This document shows, in pieces, positions 1 through 7,194 of a DNA stretch of 18,413 nucleotides. The notes below the pieces were generated by a model that saw only the letters and a list, made by a program, of their open reading frames with translations, searched no databases and was not told the DNA's origin. Origin of the DNA: Eubacteriales bacterium. Its GTDB lineage: Bacteria; Bacillota_A; Clostridia; Lachnospirales; Lachnospiraceae. The number at the start of each line of letters is the position of its first letter. Position 1 is the stretch's first letter. The position numbers were made by a program, and so were the translations under genes. Location of the stretch: positions 1 through 18,413 of the forward strand of contig JAUNAE010000005.1 of the NCBI GenBank assembly GCA_030527765.1, given 5' to 3'.

Positions 1-1377
1 CTGGGCAACATTCTCGATGCCTGCTTCAATCTCAGCCGGAGAAGATTTTGGTTGGTTTGGGGACGGGGCTTTTGGCACGGTATTTGCGGCAGGAGCCTCC
101 GGTTGTTTCGGGGACGGGGCTTTTGGCACGGCATCTGTGGTCGGAGTCTCCGATTCATAATCCGGGAAAGAGTCTTCCTCATCTATAACATAAGTACCTT
201 CTGAAATCGGAGCTTCTTCCGAAATCATATTCCCTTCTGAATACGGATGATCTTCCGAAATTTTTGTCGGAATTTCATCCGGAACTGCCGCCGGAGTTTC
301 CTGAGTTCGGAATGGTTCATCAGAGAAGAGATCAAGTCCCTGAATTTCAAAAGGATCTTCCTTGTGAAGGGTTGGTCCCAGATCCTCTTCCAGATCGAAA
401 CCGAATTCTTCCTTCGGAAATGCCTTGTTTTTGGCTTTTTTCTTGCGTTTCTTTGGTGCCGGAGCCGGAGTACTCTCCTCTTCCGGGAGAATCTCATGCA
501 TGAGATTCATATCATTGTCGGAAGAATCTGCCGGAACAGGTGCATCTGAAGCAGCCGCTTCTTCAGGAGTTCCGCGAAGCCATGTATCCGCAAAGATCTG
601 ATCTTTGTTCATGGCATTTCTTCTGGCGATCTCCTCTTCTCTTGCAATCTGAGCTTCCAGTTTTTTTACACGTTTGGCACGGCGTTTCTCCACAGCATTC
701 TGACGCTGCTGTTCCCGGAGTTCTTTCTTCAGAATCTGTTCCGGCTGGGTCTCTTCCATAGCTTCCCTGTGATCTTCCAGGGATTCTACGATTCGATCTC
801 CGATGCCAAAGAGAAATCCGAAAAAGGATCTCTGGGTCATGATAATGAGGCATACAAGAAGAACGACTACCATAATGATCATTCCGCCGATGACACCAAA
901 GGCAGAGGCTGTTGAGAAGCAGACGGCACCTCCGATGAGTCCGCCGCCCATTTTGTACTCGGAACTGCTGGAATAATAATCCATCAAAGTCATGCTCGGA
1001 ACAAAATCCTCAGACATGATCTGAACGATTCCACAGAGAACTACAAAGAATACAACGGCAGCTATAAACTTCTTGTAAGCAAGCGGATTCTTCTTATTGG
1101 AAAGTAAGAAGGCAAATGCTAGAAACAAAAGTACAGGGAATACGTAGGTAAGGGATCCCATCACACCGAACAGGATGCTGGAAAAAGCATTTCCCACGAT
1201 ACCGCCGAAGCCAAATACACTGATGAGCATAAGCAGCACGATGGCAATGCCCATGAGAAGCAGAATTTCATTCAGAAATCCGGAAGTGGCCGCCTGCTGC
1301 GGTGGAGCTGCTTTGGCACTTGTGGTTCTTGATTTTTTTGTACGAGGTTTTGAAGTTTTTTTAGATGTGTCTGCCAT
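1..1377 (-). CDS. ftsK: DNA translocase FtsK/SpoIIIE family, N-terminal part (3' end off window)
   Basis: The visible 459 residues are the membrane anchor and linker of an FtsK/SpoIIIE translocase, the septal motor that pumps chromosomal DNA during division or sporulation. A basic N-terminus (about 1-30) is followed by four hydrophobic segments near residues 36-57, 72-94, 103-121 and 145-182, with a GGGLIGG stretch before the last, as in the 4TM domain of this family. Next come a charged, probably coiled-coil segment (about 195-265, rich in E/K/R/Q) and an acidic, Pro/Ser-rich linker. The gamma and RecA-like ATPase domains must lie beyond base 1. The linker ends in two 17-residue tandem repeats sharing PKAPSP. 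The ATG at 1377 is preceded by AGGAGG with 10-base spacing; a closer ATG would sit only 2 bases from it. The gene lies 58 bases downstream of uppP and is probably co-transcribed. Seen: topology and linker. Inferred: motor identity, since no ATPase motif is in view. Confidence 0.85.
   Translation of the reverse strand, partial: MADTSKKTSKPRTKKSRTTSAKAAPPQQAATSGFLNEILLLMGIAIVLLMLISVFGFGGIVGNAFSSILFGVMGSLTYVFPVLLFLAFAFLLSNKKNPLAYKKFIAAVVFFVVLCGIVQIMSEDFVPSMTLMDYYSSSSEYKMGGGLIGGAVCFSTASAFGVIGGMIIMVVVLLVCLIIMTQRSFFGFLFGIGDRIVESLEDHREAMEETQPEQILKKELREQQRQNAVEKRRAKRVKKLEAQIAREEEIARRNAMNKDQIFADTWLRGTPEEAAASDAPVPADSSDNDMNLMHEILPEEESTPAPAPKKRKKKAKNKAFPKEEFGFDLEEDLGPTLHKEDPFEIQGLDLFSDEPFRTQETPAAVPDEIPTKISEDHPYSEGNMISEEAPISEGTYVIDEEDSFPDYESETPTTDAVPKAPSPKQPEAPAANTVPKAPSPNQPKSSPAEIEAGIENVAQ
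55..157 (-). repeat. Tandem 51-bp coding repeat in the FtsK linker
   Basis: Two adjacent 51-bp units share a nearly identical core (GGACGGGGCTTTTGGCACGG at 61-80 and again from 112). On the minus strand they encode two 17-residue Pro/Ala-rich units that each contain PKAPSP. The array lies in the disordered linker, about residues 409-441. Similarity drops away from the core, so this is a short diverging duplication rather than a mobile repeat. Confidence 0.75.
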
Positions 1378-1435
1378 GAATGGCATTCCTCCTCTATGAA
1401 AATTGTGATTAAGTAACCGTTATGGTACTGCGTGA

Positions 1436-2311
1436 TTAGTAAAGATTAATGGCGAGTCCGATCGCTCCTGCAAGGAAGCAGTAAAAAGCAAAATACCGAA
1501 GCTTCAGATTCTGTGTCAGTCGAATCATGAATCGAACGACAAAATAACCGGTAATTCCCGAGAAAATCATTCCAAGAACAAAGATAAAGCCCTGTCCTGC
1601 GGTGATGCCGGAAGTCCAGAAATACGGAAACTCTACGATACATGCTCCGATGATTGCCGGAACACTTGCCAAAAAGGAGTATTTGATTGCAAATTTCTGC
1701 TGATAACCGCAGAGAAGCCCGCAGCCGTAGGTAAGTCCACATCTGGAGACGCCCGGAAATACAGAAAGTCCCTGACAGATGCCGATCCAGACAGCAGAGT
1801 CATAGCCTGCATCCCGGAAATGTTTGTTACCTCCTGCCCCGCTTACGTCTACAACAATGAGAAATACCCCGGTAAGAAGCAGACCGATGCCGGCCGCCAT
1901 GTAGAAGGTTTTTGCCGTGAGGGCCAATCGTCTTGCGGAAAATCCCAGAGATGCGGTTGCAATGCTTGTCACCAGAAGCATGGAAGACAATTTGCGGTAT
2001 GGATCGCTGACAATTCTTGTATAGCGAAGATCCTCTCCGGTTCTCCGATTGTGGACGTACAGATTCAAATTTCCCACAGAATCCAGAAGCATTCCTCCAT
2101 AGGAGCGAATGATCTTACGAATATCTTTTTGGAATACGGCAAACAAACCGGCCAGAGTTCCAAAGTGAAGCATGGACTCAAAGAGAATTCCCGCATTATG
2201 GGAAATACCCAGGGCATTTTCGATGAAGTCGATATGTCCAAAGCTGCTGACTGGAAGAAATTCCGTCAACCCCTGCAGGATTCCAAGTAAAATGGCAATA
2301 ATTGCTGACAT
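1436..2311 (-). CDS. uppP: Undecaprenyl-diphosphatase (UppP/BacA family), divergent
   Basis: Polytopic membrane phosphatase (291 aa) that recycles undecaprenyl pyrophosphate to the lipid carrier used for peptidoglycan; family members confer bacitracin tolerance. Seen: an N-terminal QGLTEFLPVSSFGH motif (residues 13-26; family form QGxTEFLPxSSxGH, with the catalytic Glu, Ser and His), a second signature PGVSRCG (186-192; family form PGxSRSG, arginine kept, the second Ser replaced by Cys), and many hydrophobic helices. A polar insertion at about residues 70-107 separates early helices and makes the protein slightly long for the family. The ATG at 2311 is chosen because the family motif begins about 10 residues later and a purine-rich AAGGGAAAG precedes it; a longer reading frame from 2374 would add 21 residues unlike the family. 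ftsK follows on the same strand. Family assignment is firm; activity is likely but unproven. Confidence 0.88.
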   Translation of the reverse strand: MSAIIAILLGILQGLTEFLPVSSFGHIDFIENALGISHNAGILFESMLHFGTLAGLFAVFQKDIRKIIRSYGGMLLDSVGNLNLYVHNRRTGEDLRYTRIVSDPYRKLSSMLLVTSIATASLGFSARRLALTAKTFYMAAGIGLLLTGVFLIVVDVSGAGGNKHFRDAGYDSAVWIGICQGLSVFPGVSRCGLTYGCGLLCGYQQKFAIKYSFLASVPAIIGACIVEFPYFWTSGITAGQGFIFVLGMIFSGITGYFVVRFMIRLTQNLKLRYFAFYCFLAGAIGLAINLY

Positions 2312-2344
2312 TATGTTTCTTTCCCTTTTCCTTAGTATTGAATA

Positions 2345-2373
2345 GTTATAATTACACAAAAATACATTGTACA
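2345..2373 (-). promoter_or_regulatory. Possible uppP promoter
   Basis: On the minus strand TGTACA (2373-2368) is separated by 17 bases from TATAAC (2350-2345), placing a start about 25-30 bases before the uppP ATG. A perfect TATAAT also occurs at 2378-2373 but has no convincing -35. The region is AT-rich, so chance matches are likely. Confidence 0.3.
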
Positions 2374-2394
2374 TTATATCACAATTTTCGGCAA

Positions 2395-2432
2395 GAGAAA
2401 ACGGGATACCCGCAAAAATGCGGATATCCCGT
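2395..2432 (-). terminator. Intrinsic terminator after nfnB
   Basis: A 14-bp stem with one mismatch (arms 2401-2414 and 2419-2432) closes an AAAA loop. On the minus strand it is followed by TTTCTCTT. It lies 27 bases past the nfnB stop codon and separates the nfn unit from uppP. Confidence 0.85.
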
Positions 2433-2458
2433 CAAAATCATTGGATTATAAGCAATAA

Positions 2459-3853
2459 TTACGCCTGCTTGCTTTTGATGAACTCGTCGATACCTTTTGC
2501 ACCGGCCTTTCCTGCACCCATAGCAAGAATAACGGTTGCAGCACCTGTTACAGCGTCACCGCCGGCGTAAACACCCTCTTTGGAGGTCTTACCGAACTCC
2601 TCGTCTGCGATGATACATTTTCTCTTGTTCACATCCAGACCGATGGTGGTAGAAGAAATCAGCGGGTTCGGGGAAGTTCCAAGAGACATGATTACAGTAT
2701 CACACTCGATTTCGAACTCAGAACCAGGAACCTCTACAGGACGTCTTCTTCCGGAAGCATCCGGCTCACCAAGTTCCATACGGATACATTTCACGCCGAC
2801 AACATTGTCGTTCTCGTCTGTAAGGATCTCAGTCGGGTTGCAGAGAAGGTCGAACTGTACGCCCTCTTCTTTTGCATGATGAACTTCCTCTTTACGTGCA
2901 GGAAGCTCTGCCTCGGAACGACGATATACGATATGTACATCTGCACCAAGACGAAGTGCGGTTCTTGCAGCATCCATTGCTACGTTACCGCCGCCGACAA
3001 CAACAACCTTCTGGCCGTGTGCGATCGGGGTATCATACTCATCCAGGTATGCTTTCATCAGGTTGTTACGGGTCAGATACTCATTTGCAGAGAATACACC
3101 GTTTGCCTGCTCACCCTTAATGCCCATGAACATAGGAAGTCCGGCACCGGAACCGATGAATACAGCCTCGAAACCTTCTTCTGTGAGAAGTTCGTCGATG
3201 GTTACGGATTTTCCGATGATAACGTTGGTCTCAATCTTAACACCGAGAGATTTTACGTTCTCAACCTCAGCAGCAACGACTTTGTCTTTCGGGAGACGGA
3301 ACTCCGGAATACCATAGACAAGAACACCGCCGGCTTTGTGAAGAGCCTCGAAGATGGTTACATCATAGCCGAGTTTTGCAAGATCTCCGGCACAGGTAAG
3401 TCCGGAAGGACCGGAACCGATGACTGCGATTTTGTGGCCGTTCTTCTGTGCTGCAGGAGTAGGTTTCACACCGTTCTCTTTTGCCCAGTCAGCAACGAAT
3501 CTCTCAAGTTTACCGATGGAAAGAGGCTCACCCTTGATTCCACGGATACATTTGCCCTCGCACTGAGTCTCCTGCGGGCATACACGTCCGCAGACTGCAG
3601 GAAGTGCACTGGACTCGCTGATTACCTGGTATGCAGCCTCGAAGTTTCCTTCTTTTACTTCGTGAATGAATGCAGGGATGTTAATGGATACAGGACAGCC
3701 AACGATACATTTGGCGTTCTTGCAGTTGATACATCTCTCTGCCTCTTCCATTGCCTCTTCTTTGTTGTATCCAAGGCAAACCTCGTCAAAATTTGTAGCA
3801 CGAACCTTTGGTGCCTGCTCTCTTACAGGAACCTTCTTTAATACGTCACCCAT
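2459..3853 (-). CDS. nfnB: NfnB-type NADPH-dependent oxidoreductase, large subunit (GltA / glutamate-synthase small-subunit family)
   Basis: A 464-residue flavo-iron-sulfur protein. The N-terminal ferredoxin-like part holds Cys 41, 44, 49 and 53, and CGRVCPQETQCEGKC with Cys 88, 92, 98 and 102; this arrangement supports two [4Fe-4S] clusters. In characterised NfnB one cluster uses a Glu from the PQE segment (here Glu95). An FAD site GSGPSG follows at 146-151, and a second Rossmann motif VVGGGNVAMDAAR, for NADPH, near 287. The protein is often annotated as GltA glutamate synthase, but the partner gene immediately upstream encodes an NfnA-like subunit, so the pair most likely forms NADH-dependent reduced ferredoxin:NADP+ oxidoreductase, which couples NADPH to NADH and ferredoxin by flavin bifurcation. 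Its ATG overlaps the nfnA stop codon by one base (TAATG), and its ribosome site GGAGGTGA is encoded in the nfnA C-terminus, so translational coupling is expected. Sulfide dehydrogenase (SudA) is the same family under another name. Confidence 0.9.
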   Translation of the reverse strand: MGDVLKKVPVREQAPKVRATNFDEVCLGYNKEEAMEEAERCINCKNAKCIVGCPVSINIPAFIHEVKEGNFEAAYQVISESSALPAVCGRVCPQETQCEGKCIRGIKGEPLSIGKLERFVADWAKENGVKPTPAAQKNGHKIAVIGSGPSGLTCAGDLAKLGYDVTIFEALHKAGGVLVYGIPEFRLPKDKVVAAEVENVKSLGVKIETNVIIGKSVTIDELLTEEGFEAVFIGSGAGLPMFMGIKGEQANGVFSANEYLTRNNLMKAYLDEYDTPIAHGQKVVVVGGGNVAMDAARTALRLGADVHIVYRRSEAELPARKEEVHHAKEEGVQFDLLCNPTEILTDENDNVVGVKCIRMELGEPDASGRRRPVEVPGSEFEIECDTVIMSLGTSPNPLISSTTIGLDVNKRKCIIADEEFGKTSKEGVYAGGDAVTGAATVILAMGAGKAGAKGIDEFIKSKQA

Positions 3854-4740
3854 TATTTGTCACCTCCGCAGTTTCCGCAGCCGCCGTGATGTGTAGCACC
3901 TTCCTGTGCTTTCAGTTTCGCACGGCCTTCTTCGGTCTGATACATCTTCATACGTTTCATAGCAAGATCAAAGTCAACTTTGTGTCCGTCGAACTCCGGT
4001 CCGTCTACGCAGGCAAACTTCACTTCTCCATCAACGATCAGACGGCAGGCTCCGCACATACCGGTACCATCTACCATGATCGGGTTCATGCTGACAACGG
4101 TAGGAATGTTCAGCTCTTTTGTAAGAAGACAGACAAATTTCATCATGATCATCGGACCGATGGCAACGCAGAGATCATATTTCTTGCCTTCGTTCTGTAC
4201 AAGGTCGCGAAGTACGTCAGTACCCATACCTTTGCGTACGTAGGAACCATCATCGGTTGTGATATACAGATTGCTGACTGCTTTCATCTGGTCCTCAAGG
4301 ATTACGAGATCTTTGTTTCTTGCACCGATGATTGCGTCTGCAGTAATGCCATGCTCATGCAGCCATTTTACCTGAGGATATACAGGGGCGGTACCCACAC
4401 CACCTGCTACGAAGACGATGTTCATCTTCTTCAGTTCCTCGATTGGAGTTGAGCAAAGCTCGGATGGCTGTCCAAGTGGTCCAACGAAATCCTGGAAAGA
4501 ATCGCCGACCTTTAAATGTTTCATTTTTTCGGTGGAAGCACCGATTGGCTGGAACACGATCGTTACGGTTCCTTTTTCAGAATCATAATCACAGATGGTA
4601 AGCGGAATTCTCTCGCTGTACTCATCAACTTTGACAATGACGAACTGTCCCGGCAGGCAGCGTTTTGCTACGCGGGGAGCTTCAACGTCCATGAGATAGT
4701 TGGTTGCAGAAAGCTGTTCTGCTCTAAGTATCTTATACAT
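3853..4740 (-). CDS. nfnA: NfnA-type FAD/NAD-binding, [2Fe-2S] subunit (sulfide dehydrogenase beta / dihydroorotate dehydrogenase electron-transfer family)
   Basis: A 295-residue ferredoxin-reductase-like subunit. Seen: FAD-binding RIPLTI (44-49), the nucleotide-binding loop VAGGVGTAP (111-119), and a C-terminal cluster motif DGTGMCGAC (224-232) with a further Cys at 244 in FACVDGPEF. In characterised NfnA this motif holds a [2Fe-2S] cluster with the unusual Asp plus three Cys ligands, matching Asp224, Cys229, Cys232 and Cys244. With NfnB it would make the bifurcating transhydrogenase that balances NADH, NADPH and ferredoxin in fermenters. The tail adds HHGGCGNCGG (284-293), possibly metal binding. 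The ATG at 4740 is chosen over one at 4830 because AGGAGGT lies 5 bases before it and the extra 30 residues do not resemble the family. Pyrimidine-pathway PyrK is related, but no pyrD is adjacent. Confidence 0.88.
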   Translation of the reverse strand: MYKILRAEQLSATNYLMDVEAPRVAKRCLPGQFVIVKVDEYSERIPLTICDYDSEKGTVTIVFQPIGASTEKMKHLKVGDSFQDFVGPLGQPSELCSTPIEELKKMNIVFVAGGVGTAPVYPQVKWLHEHGITADAIIGARNKDLVILEDQMKAVSNLYITTDDGSYVRKGMGTDVLRDLVQNEGKKYDLCVAIGPMIMMKFVCLLTKELNIPTVVSMNPIMVDGTGMCGACRLIVDGEVKFACVDGPEFDGHKVDFDLAMKRMKMYQTEEGRAKLKAQEGATHHGGCGNCGGDK

Positions 4741-4846
4741 AATGACCTCCTGGTATAAAATAATTAGGGATTTTGAAATAGTCGAGATCGTTACAAGCAG
4801 CCAAGTGGGTTGTGTATGATTCCGATTCATGCCCTACTTGAAAAAC

Positions 4847-4874
4847 ATAATAACACATTTTAGTGTTTTAGCAA
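4847..4874 (-). promoter_or_regulatory. Candidate nfnAB promoter
   Basis: On the minus strand TTGCTA (4874-4869) lies 16 bases before TATTAT (4852-4847). It sits directly downstream of the terminator of the preceding unit and about 100 bases before the nfnA start. The resulting leader could fold: CCCTACTTG at 4832-4840 can pair with CAAGTGGG at 4802-4809, with one bulged base. A small dyad (AACAC/GTGTT) overlaps the spacer. Confidence 0.5.
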
Positions 4875-4876
4875 AT

Positions 4877-4916
4877 AAAAAATCTCCGGAAATTGTATTC
4901 TACCGGAGACTTTTTT
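4877..4916 (-). terminator. Intrinsic terminator after the importer operon, T-rich on both strands
   Basis: A 7-bp GC-rich stem (TCTCCGG at 4883-4889 with CCGGAGA at 4903-4909) has a 13-base loop. The minus strand continues TTTTTTATTTG and the plus strand CTTTTTTG. It lies 36 bases past the ATPase stop codon; minus-strand use is the relevant one here. Confidence 0.85.
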
Positions 4917-4944
4917 GTGTTAATTTTGTGTCAATATCAAACAT

Positions 4945-6045
4945 TTACAGAGTTTTCAGTTTTCCGGAGTTTTTTGCATATTCGAGAAGCTCTTTCATTC
5001 CGGAATTCATGCTTCCGAGAGTGACCCCTGCATCCCATACTTCCTCCATCTGATCTATGAGAGTTTTGGCTCTTTGGATCAGTTCCGGAGAAACAGGCTC
5101 GAAAGGATCGGCACACAGAACGTCGGAGGCAAGAAGTCGGGCCACCTGATAGTCCATATCATTGGCATAAAGAATTCCGGCATGGAAGGCCCGGTTCTGC
5201 TTCTGCAGTTTGCGATATGCGGGAATTCCGTTTCCACCGGAGGAAAGAACCATGACATGAGCCTCTCCTTCCGGTTTGGGAAGTTCCAGACTGCCAAACA
5301 GAGGATCAAAATATCCTTTGTCAATTTCGTAAAGGAATTGGATGTTCTCTTCACGGAACACTTCTTCAGGTTCGCCGAAATGGGCAATATGATCTCCCTT
5401 TACACAGACAATTTTGTCGGAAATTTTTTCCGCAAGATCAATTTCGTGAAGGGACATAATAACCGTAATGTGGTTCTCCTTTGCCATAGAGCGAAGAATG
5501 GAAAGAAGTGACAGCTTATGGCGGATATCCAGGAAGGACGTCGGCTCATCCAGGATGATAATCTCCGGTTCCTGGCAGATGGCTCTAGCAAGGAGCACTC
5601 TCTGGCGCTGTCCGTCACTGATGGCATTGAAGTCCCGGTTTCCAAGTTCCGAGGCGTGAACCCGTTTCATGGCATCCTCAACCTTTTCTTCGTCTTCCTT
5701 GGAAAGAATGCCCAGGCGTCCGGTGTAAGGATAGCGTCCGGTGGCAACCACATCGTGGCAGGTCATATATTCCGGTTTCATTCGCTCCGTGAGAACGACG
5801 GACATTTTGGTAGAGAGACTTTTGTGAGTGATTTTCTGTAGTTCTTCTTCTGCTATGTAGACAGATCCACTGATCAGCTTCAGCTGACGGGTAATGCTTT
5901 TCAGAATGGTGGATTTGCCGGCACCGTTCGGGCCGATCAGGGTCACGATCTCTCCCTTACGGATGGACAGGCAGATGTCGGAAATCAGAGGAGTTCCCTG
6001 ATAACCAACGGCCAGATGCTCGGTTTTCATATAATAATCAGACAT
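4945..6045 (-). CDS. ABC transporter ATP-binding protein, FecE/BtuD class, with C-terminal extension
   Basis: ATPase of a FecCD-type importer for an iron or corrinoid chelate (substrate not readable from sequence), 366 aa. Seen: Walker A GPNGAGKST (38-46), signature ISDGQRQR (142-149; Ser-Asp-Gly-Gln instead of Ser-Gly-Gly-Gln), Walker B IIILDE (162-167), switch His200, and GRYPYTGR typical of the FecE class. At the Q-loop position the sequence reads SVVLTER, so Thr86 stands where Gln is usual. After the ATPase core (to about 255) there is a roughly 110-residue C-terminal region with SSGGNGIPAYRKLQ and AGILYANDMDYQVARLLASD, which I cannot assign. The ATG at 6045 overlaps the permease stop by 8 bases (ATGTCTGA), so coupling is likely; a longer frame from 6096 is rejected because it lies within the permease gene. 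The binding protein and permease lie upstream in the same operon. Confidence 0.88.
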   Translation of the reverse strand: MSDYYMKTEHLAVGYQGTPLISDICLSIRKGEIVTLIGPNGAGKSTILKSITRQLKLISGSVYIAEEELQKITHKSLSTKMSVVLTERMKPEYMTCHDVVATGRYPYTGRLGILSKEDEEKVEDAMKRVHASELGNRDFNAISDGQRQRVLLARAICQEPEIIILDEPTSFLDIRHKLSLLSILRSMAKENHITVIMSLHEIDLAEKISDKIVCVKGDHIAHFGEPEEVFREENIQFLYEIDKGYFDPLFGSLELPKPEGEAHVMVLSSGGNGIPAYRKLQKQNRAFHAGILYANDMDYQVARLLASDVLCADPFEPVSPELIQRAKTLIDQMEEVWDAGVTLGSMNSGMKELLEYAKNSGKLKTL

Positions 6046-7108
6046 TGGCTTTTCCTTTCTGTCGGCTGAGAAGAATATAGATGACAACCGGCGCACCGAA
6101 TACGGAGGTGACGGTACTGATGTTCAGTTCCAAGGGAGCGAAGGCGGTTCTGGCAATCAGGTCGCAGAGCATACAGAACACAGCTCCTCCAAAGAAGACT
6201 CCCGGAATCACAACAACAGGTTTGGAAGTTTTGAGTCCCTGCTTCACCAGATGGGGAACGGCCATTCCCACAAAGGAAATCGGACCGGCAAAAGCGGTTA
6301 CACAGGCAGACAGTACACTGGATACGAGAATCAAAAAGATACGGAATCTTCGAATGTTGACTCCGAGACTCTCAGCGTAGGCCTCTCCCAGCTGAAGAGC
6401 CCCCATTGGTTTGGAAAAGAAAAATGTAAGGATCACACAAATTCCAATGAGTATCGCCGAAAACGTTACGGTTTCCCAGGTGGCTCCGGAAAAACTTCCC
6501 AGAGACCATCCACGAAGATTGACGATATCGGAATCTTCTGCAAAGGTAACGACAAAGTCTGTGATGGCGGAACAAATATAGCCGATCATGATACCTGCAA
6601 TGAGAAGGATGGACATCTGGTGCACTCTTCTTGCAATAAGAAGAATAAATCCGGTAGAAAGAAGGGAACCGACAAATGCCGCAATGACGAGACTTCCGGA
6701 ATTCATACCATGAAAATACTGAAGAAATACGATCATGGTCAGGGCAACGGTCATTTTGGCACCGGAGGAAATACCAAGGACAAAAGGTCCTGCAATGGGA
6801 TTTCCGAAGAAAGTCTGAAGCAGGAAACCGGATACAGAAAGCCCGCCTCCGAGAATGGCTGCAAGAAGCACTCGTGGCAATCGGATTTTCCAGATAATGT
6901 TGGCATCCGTGGAACCCGGATCTGCGCCAAAAAGAATGGAAAGAATTCTTCCGACAGAGATGTCCGTGGTTCCGGTGTTAATGTTCAAAATGGTAATGAA
7001 AAAAGCTCCCACAATTAAAAGAAGAAAAAAGATGGCATACCGGGTACGCCGCTTAAAGTTTGTGGCGTGAAAACTTTGGACCTGGGTCGTTGTTTTATCT
7101 GATTTCAT
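6038..7108 (-). CDS. FecCD/BtuC-type ABC transporter permease
   Basis: Multi-pass permease (356 aa, normal for the family) that forms the channel for a siderophore, heme or cobalamin-like substrate. Seen: a cytoplasmic basic N-terminus, a first membrane segment at about 24-42, the family signature GGGLSVSGFLLQTFFGNPIAGPFVLGISSGA-type region at about 87-117 (Gly-rich, NP-AGP-LGISSGA), and LGEAYAESLGV, the conserved stretch before the ATPase-contacting loop. About ten hydrophobic helices can be counted. The ATG at 7108 has only a weak ribosome site (AGAGAA), unlike the strong one of the binding-protein gene 86 bases upstream; a hairpin lies in that gap. The ATPase gene overlaps its end. One permease gene with no second partner suggests a homodimer. 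Confidence 0.92.
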   Translation of the reverse strand: MKSDKTTTQVQSFHATNFKRRTRYAIFFLLLIVGAFFITILNINTGTTDISVGRILSILFGADPGSTDANIIWKIRLPRVLLAAILGGGLSVSGFLLQTFFGNPIAGPFVLGISSGAKMTVALTMIVFLQYFHGMNSGSLVIAAFVGSLLSTGFILLIARRVHQMSILLIAGIMIGYICSAITDFVVTFAEDSDIVNLRGWSLGSFSGATWETVTFSAILIGICVILTFFFSKPMGALQLGEAYAESLGVNIRRFRIFLILVSSVLSACVTAFAGPISFVGMAVPHLVKQGLKTSKPVVVIPGVFFGGAVFCMLCDLIARTAFAPLELNISTVTSVFGAPVVIYILLSRQKGKANV

Positions 7109-7153
7109 AAATAATTCTCTGTACTTTCTTGGTTGTGCTGCATGTGAAATGCC

Positions 7154-7185
7154 TATCTCGTCGAAAAATCTTTCGGACAGAGATA
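7154..7185 (-). other. Intercistronic hairpin between binding-protein and permease genes
   Basis: TATCTC (7154-7159) pairs with GAGATA (7180-7185). Inside, GTCGAAA pairs with TTTCGGAC apart from one bulged G, giving a long stem with a small AATC loop. No T-run follows on the minus strand, so it is more likely an mRNA-stabilising or processing structure than a terminator. Confidence 0.55.
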
Positions 7186-7194
7186 AGACTTTTG

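Noticed and set aside
225..853. Several short open frames on both strands near the left edge
   Set aside because: All overlap the partial ftsK reading frame, which is continuous from 1377 to the edge.
1820..2290. Plus-strand open frame (156 codons) inside uppP
   Set aside because: Antisense shadow without a ribosome site or recognisable domain.
2368..2385. Rex-like operator TTGT-N10-ACAA before uppP
   Set aside because: Only the outer four bases of each arm match; the TTGTGA/TCACAA arms are not symmetric and the region is AT-rich.
2876..3841. Long plus-strand open frame (321 codons)
   Set aside because: Lies wholly antisense to nfnB, whose motifs are clear. The product is Cys-rich and unlike any family, with no ribosome site.
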